From Metabacillus flavus (lineage in GTDB: Bacteria; Bacillota; Bacilli; Bacillales; Bacillaceae): a stretch of DNA of 64,000 bases. The DNA is taken from positions 806,001 through 870,000 of the forward strand of contig NZ_JAGVRK010000001.1 of assembly GCF_018283675.1 (NCBI RefSeq). Direction: 5' to 3'. This document shows positions 63,505 to 64,000 of the stretch, in pieces (position 1 is the first letter of the stretch; each line of letters begins with the position of its first letter). The notes below the pieces were generated by a model. It was not told the DNA's origin. It saw only the letters and a list, made by a program, of their open reading frames with translations, and did no database searches. The translations under genes and the position numbers were made by a program.

Positions 63505-63918
63505 TTACTCTTCCGTTTTATCGTCCCCGCGCTGAGAAAATACCTTCTTTGCTACAGACAGAGCATTCAAAACTTTAGGAAACCCGGTGTAAGGAACAAG
63601 CTGAATGATGGATTCGGTAATTTCTTTTGGAGTCAGTCCGGCTGTTAAGCCTGTATTTAAGTGAAGCTCCAGCTGCGGCTCTGTTCCTTGTGTGACAAGG
63701 GAAGAAATGGTGACAAGCGCTCTTTGTTTATTGGTCAGTCCCTCACGTGAGTAAACCTCGCCATAGGCAAAATCAATAATCATATCTCCTACATCAGGAG
63801 CAATATCCTTCAGCTCTTCTACAATCCGAAGATGAGTCGAAATATCATCATCGGTTTTTAGTGTGTATTCCATCAGCTTATCAAGGCCCACCTGATGGCG
63901 GTCAAATGTTTTTGGCAT
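63505..63918 (-). CDS. Carboxymuconolactone decarboxylase family protein (YurZ-like)
   Basis: The 137-residue all-helical protein fits the CMD family: DFAYGEVYSREGLTNKQRALVTISSL near residue 48, then PQLELHLNTGLTAGLTPKEITESI and a closing GFPKVLNALSVAKKVF. The CxxC pair of AhpD-type members is absent, so the protein is not a disulfide reductase and may be a decarboxylase or isomerase of unknown substrate. ATG follows AGGAGA. It stands next to lrgAB but has its own terminator. Confidence 0.85.
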   Translation of the reverse strand: MPKTFDRHQVGLDKLMEYTLKTDDDISTHLRIVEELKDIAPDVGDMIIDFAYGEVYSREGLTNKQRALVTISSLVTQGTEPQLELHLNTGLTAGLTPKEITESIIQLVPYTGFPKVLNALSVAKKVFSQRGDDKTEE

Positions 63919-64000
63919 AGTATATTCTCCTCTCTGTTTAACTCTATGAATAACGATAGCATGGAGAAGGATATTCGTGAAATATATAAATATTATAAAT

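Overview
This window is a piece of a Bacillaceae chromosome, probably Bacillus sensu lato or Metabacillus. That placement is inferred from the 16S gene, many AGGAGG ribosome binding sites, TTG/GTG starts, sporulation and germination genes, and gene order. The block gsaB, bcp, perR, ygzB, ygxA, 16S-23S-5S, tRNA cluster matches the B. subtilis rrnD neighbourhood as I remember it. The later block queG, yhbB, trmL, prkA, yhbH matches the B. subtilis yhbA-yhbH region. I see no prophage, integrase, transposase gene or CRISPR array.

Layout. 1-7.3 kb: 5' part of a glutamate-synthase-like gene, a short degenerate tandem repeat, gsaB, a second ClpP co-transcribed with an ECF-like sigma factor, and an ABC-2 exporter (ATPase plus two permeases) followed by an inverted-repeat-bounded element. 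7.4-12.4 kb: K+ channel, peroxiredoxin, DinB-like protein, SPFH protein with a small ribbon-helix-helix partner, perR with its own Per box, ygzB, ygxA. 12.4-19.7 kb: tandem rrn promoters, rRNA operon and 15 tRNA genes. Three tRNA genes (fMet, Phe, Thr) are preceded by a duplicated 5' tRNA fragment joined to a hairpin conserved by compensatory changes. 19.9-28.4 kb: MEDS protein, MerR/CNNM pair, DUF1206 and PH-domain proteins, a decayed PH-domain gene, a MaoC-like protein, a lipoprotein, a lone tRNA-Gly, a B3/B4-domain protein and queG. 28.4-36.4 kb: PhzF, nucleotidyltransferase, paiB, yhbB, trmL, prkA, yhbH, plus several very small genes and a palindrome-rich repeat.

36.5-42.6 kb is a catabolic operon: isomerase-like TIM barrel, KDG kinase, hexuronate-type MFS permease, KDPG aldolase, LacI regulator and an HPS/PHI-like pair. 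Its promoter overlaps a cre-like site. 42.6-53.2 kb holds an amino-acid ABC importer, a stress-type flavin protein, azoreductase, a cationic amino-acid permease, a SAM-I riboswitch in front of an NhaC-superfamily transporter (MetT-like) and a membrane acyltransferase. 53.2-57.6 kb is a five-gene spore germinant receptor operon on the minus strand. 58.1-59.9 kb is a two-gene module: a stand-alone B12-binding protein with both CarH photoreceptor motifs, overlapping a histidine-kinase-like protein whose phospho-acceptor His is replaced by Thr. 60-62.2 kb is an ABC-F protein behind a translated leader and intrinsic terminator. The window ends with lrgB, lrgA and a carboxymuconolactone-decarboxylase-family gene.

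The most notable observations are the tRNA-half/hairpin elements, the B12 sensor/degenerate kinase pair, the ABC-F attenuator, and three genes (MerR, yhbH, hxlA) each broken by loss of one G at a GGGG run, which looks more like base-calling error than biology.
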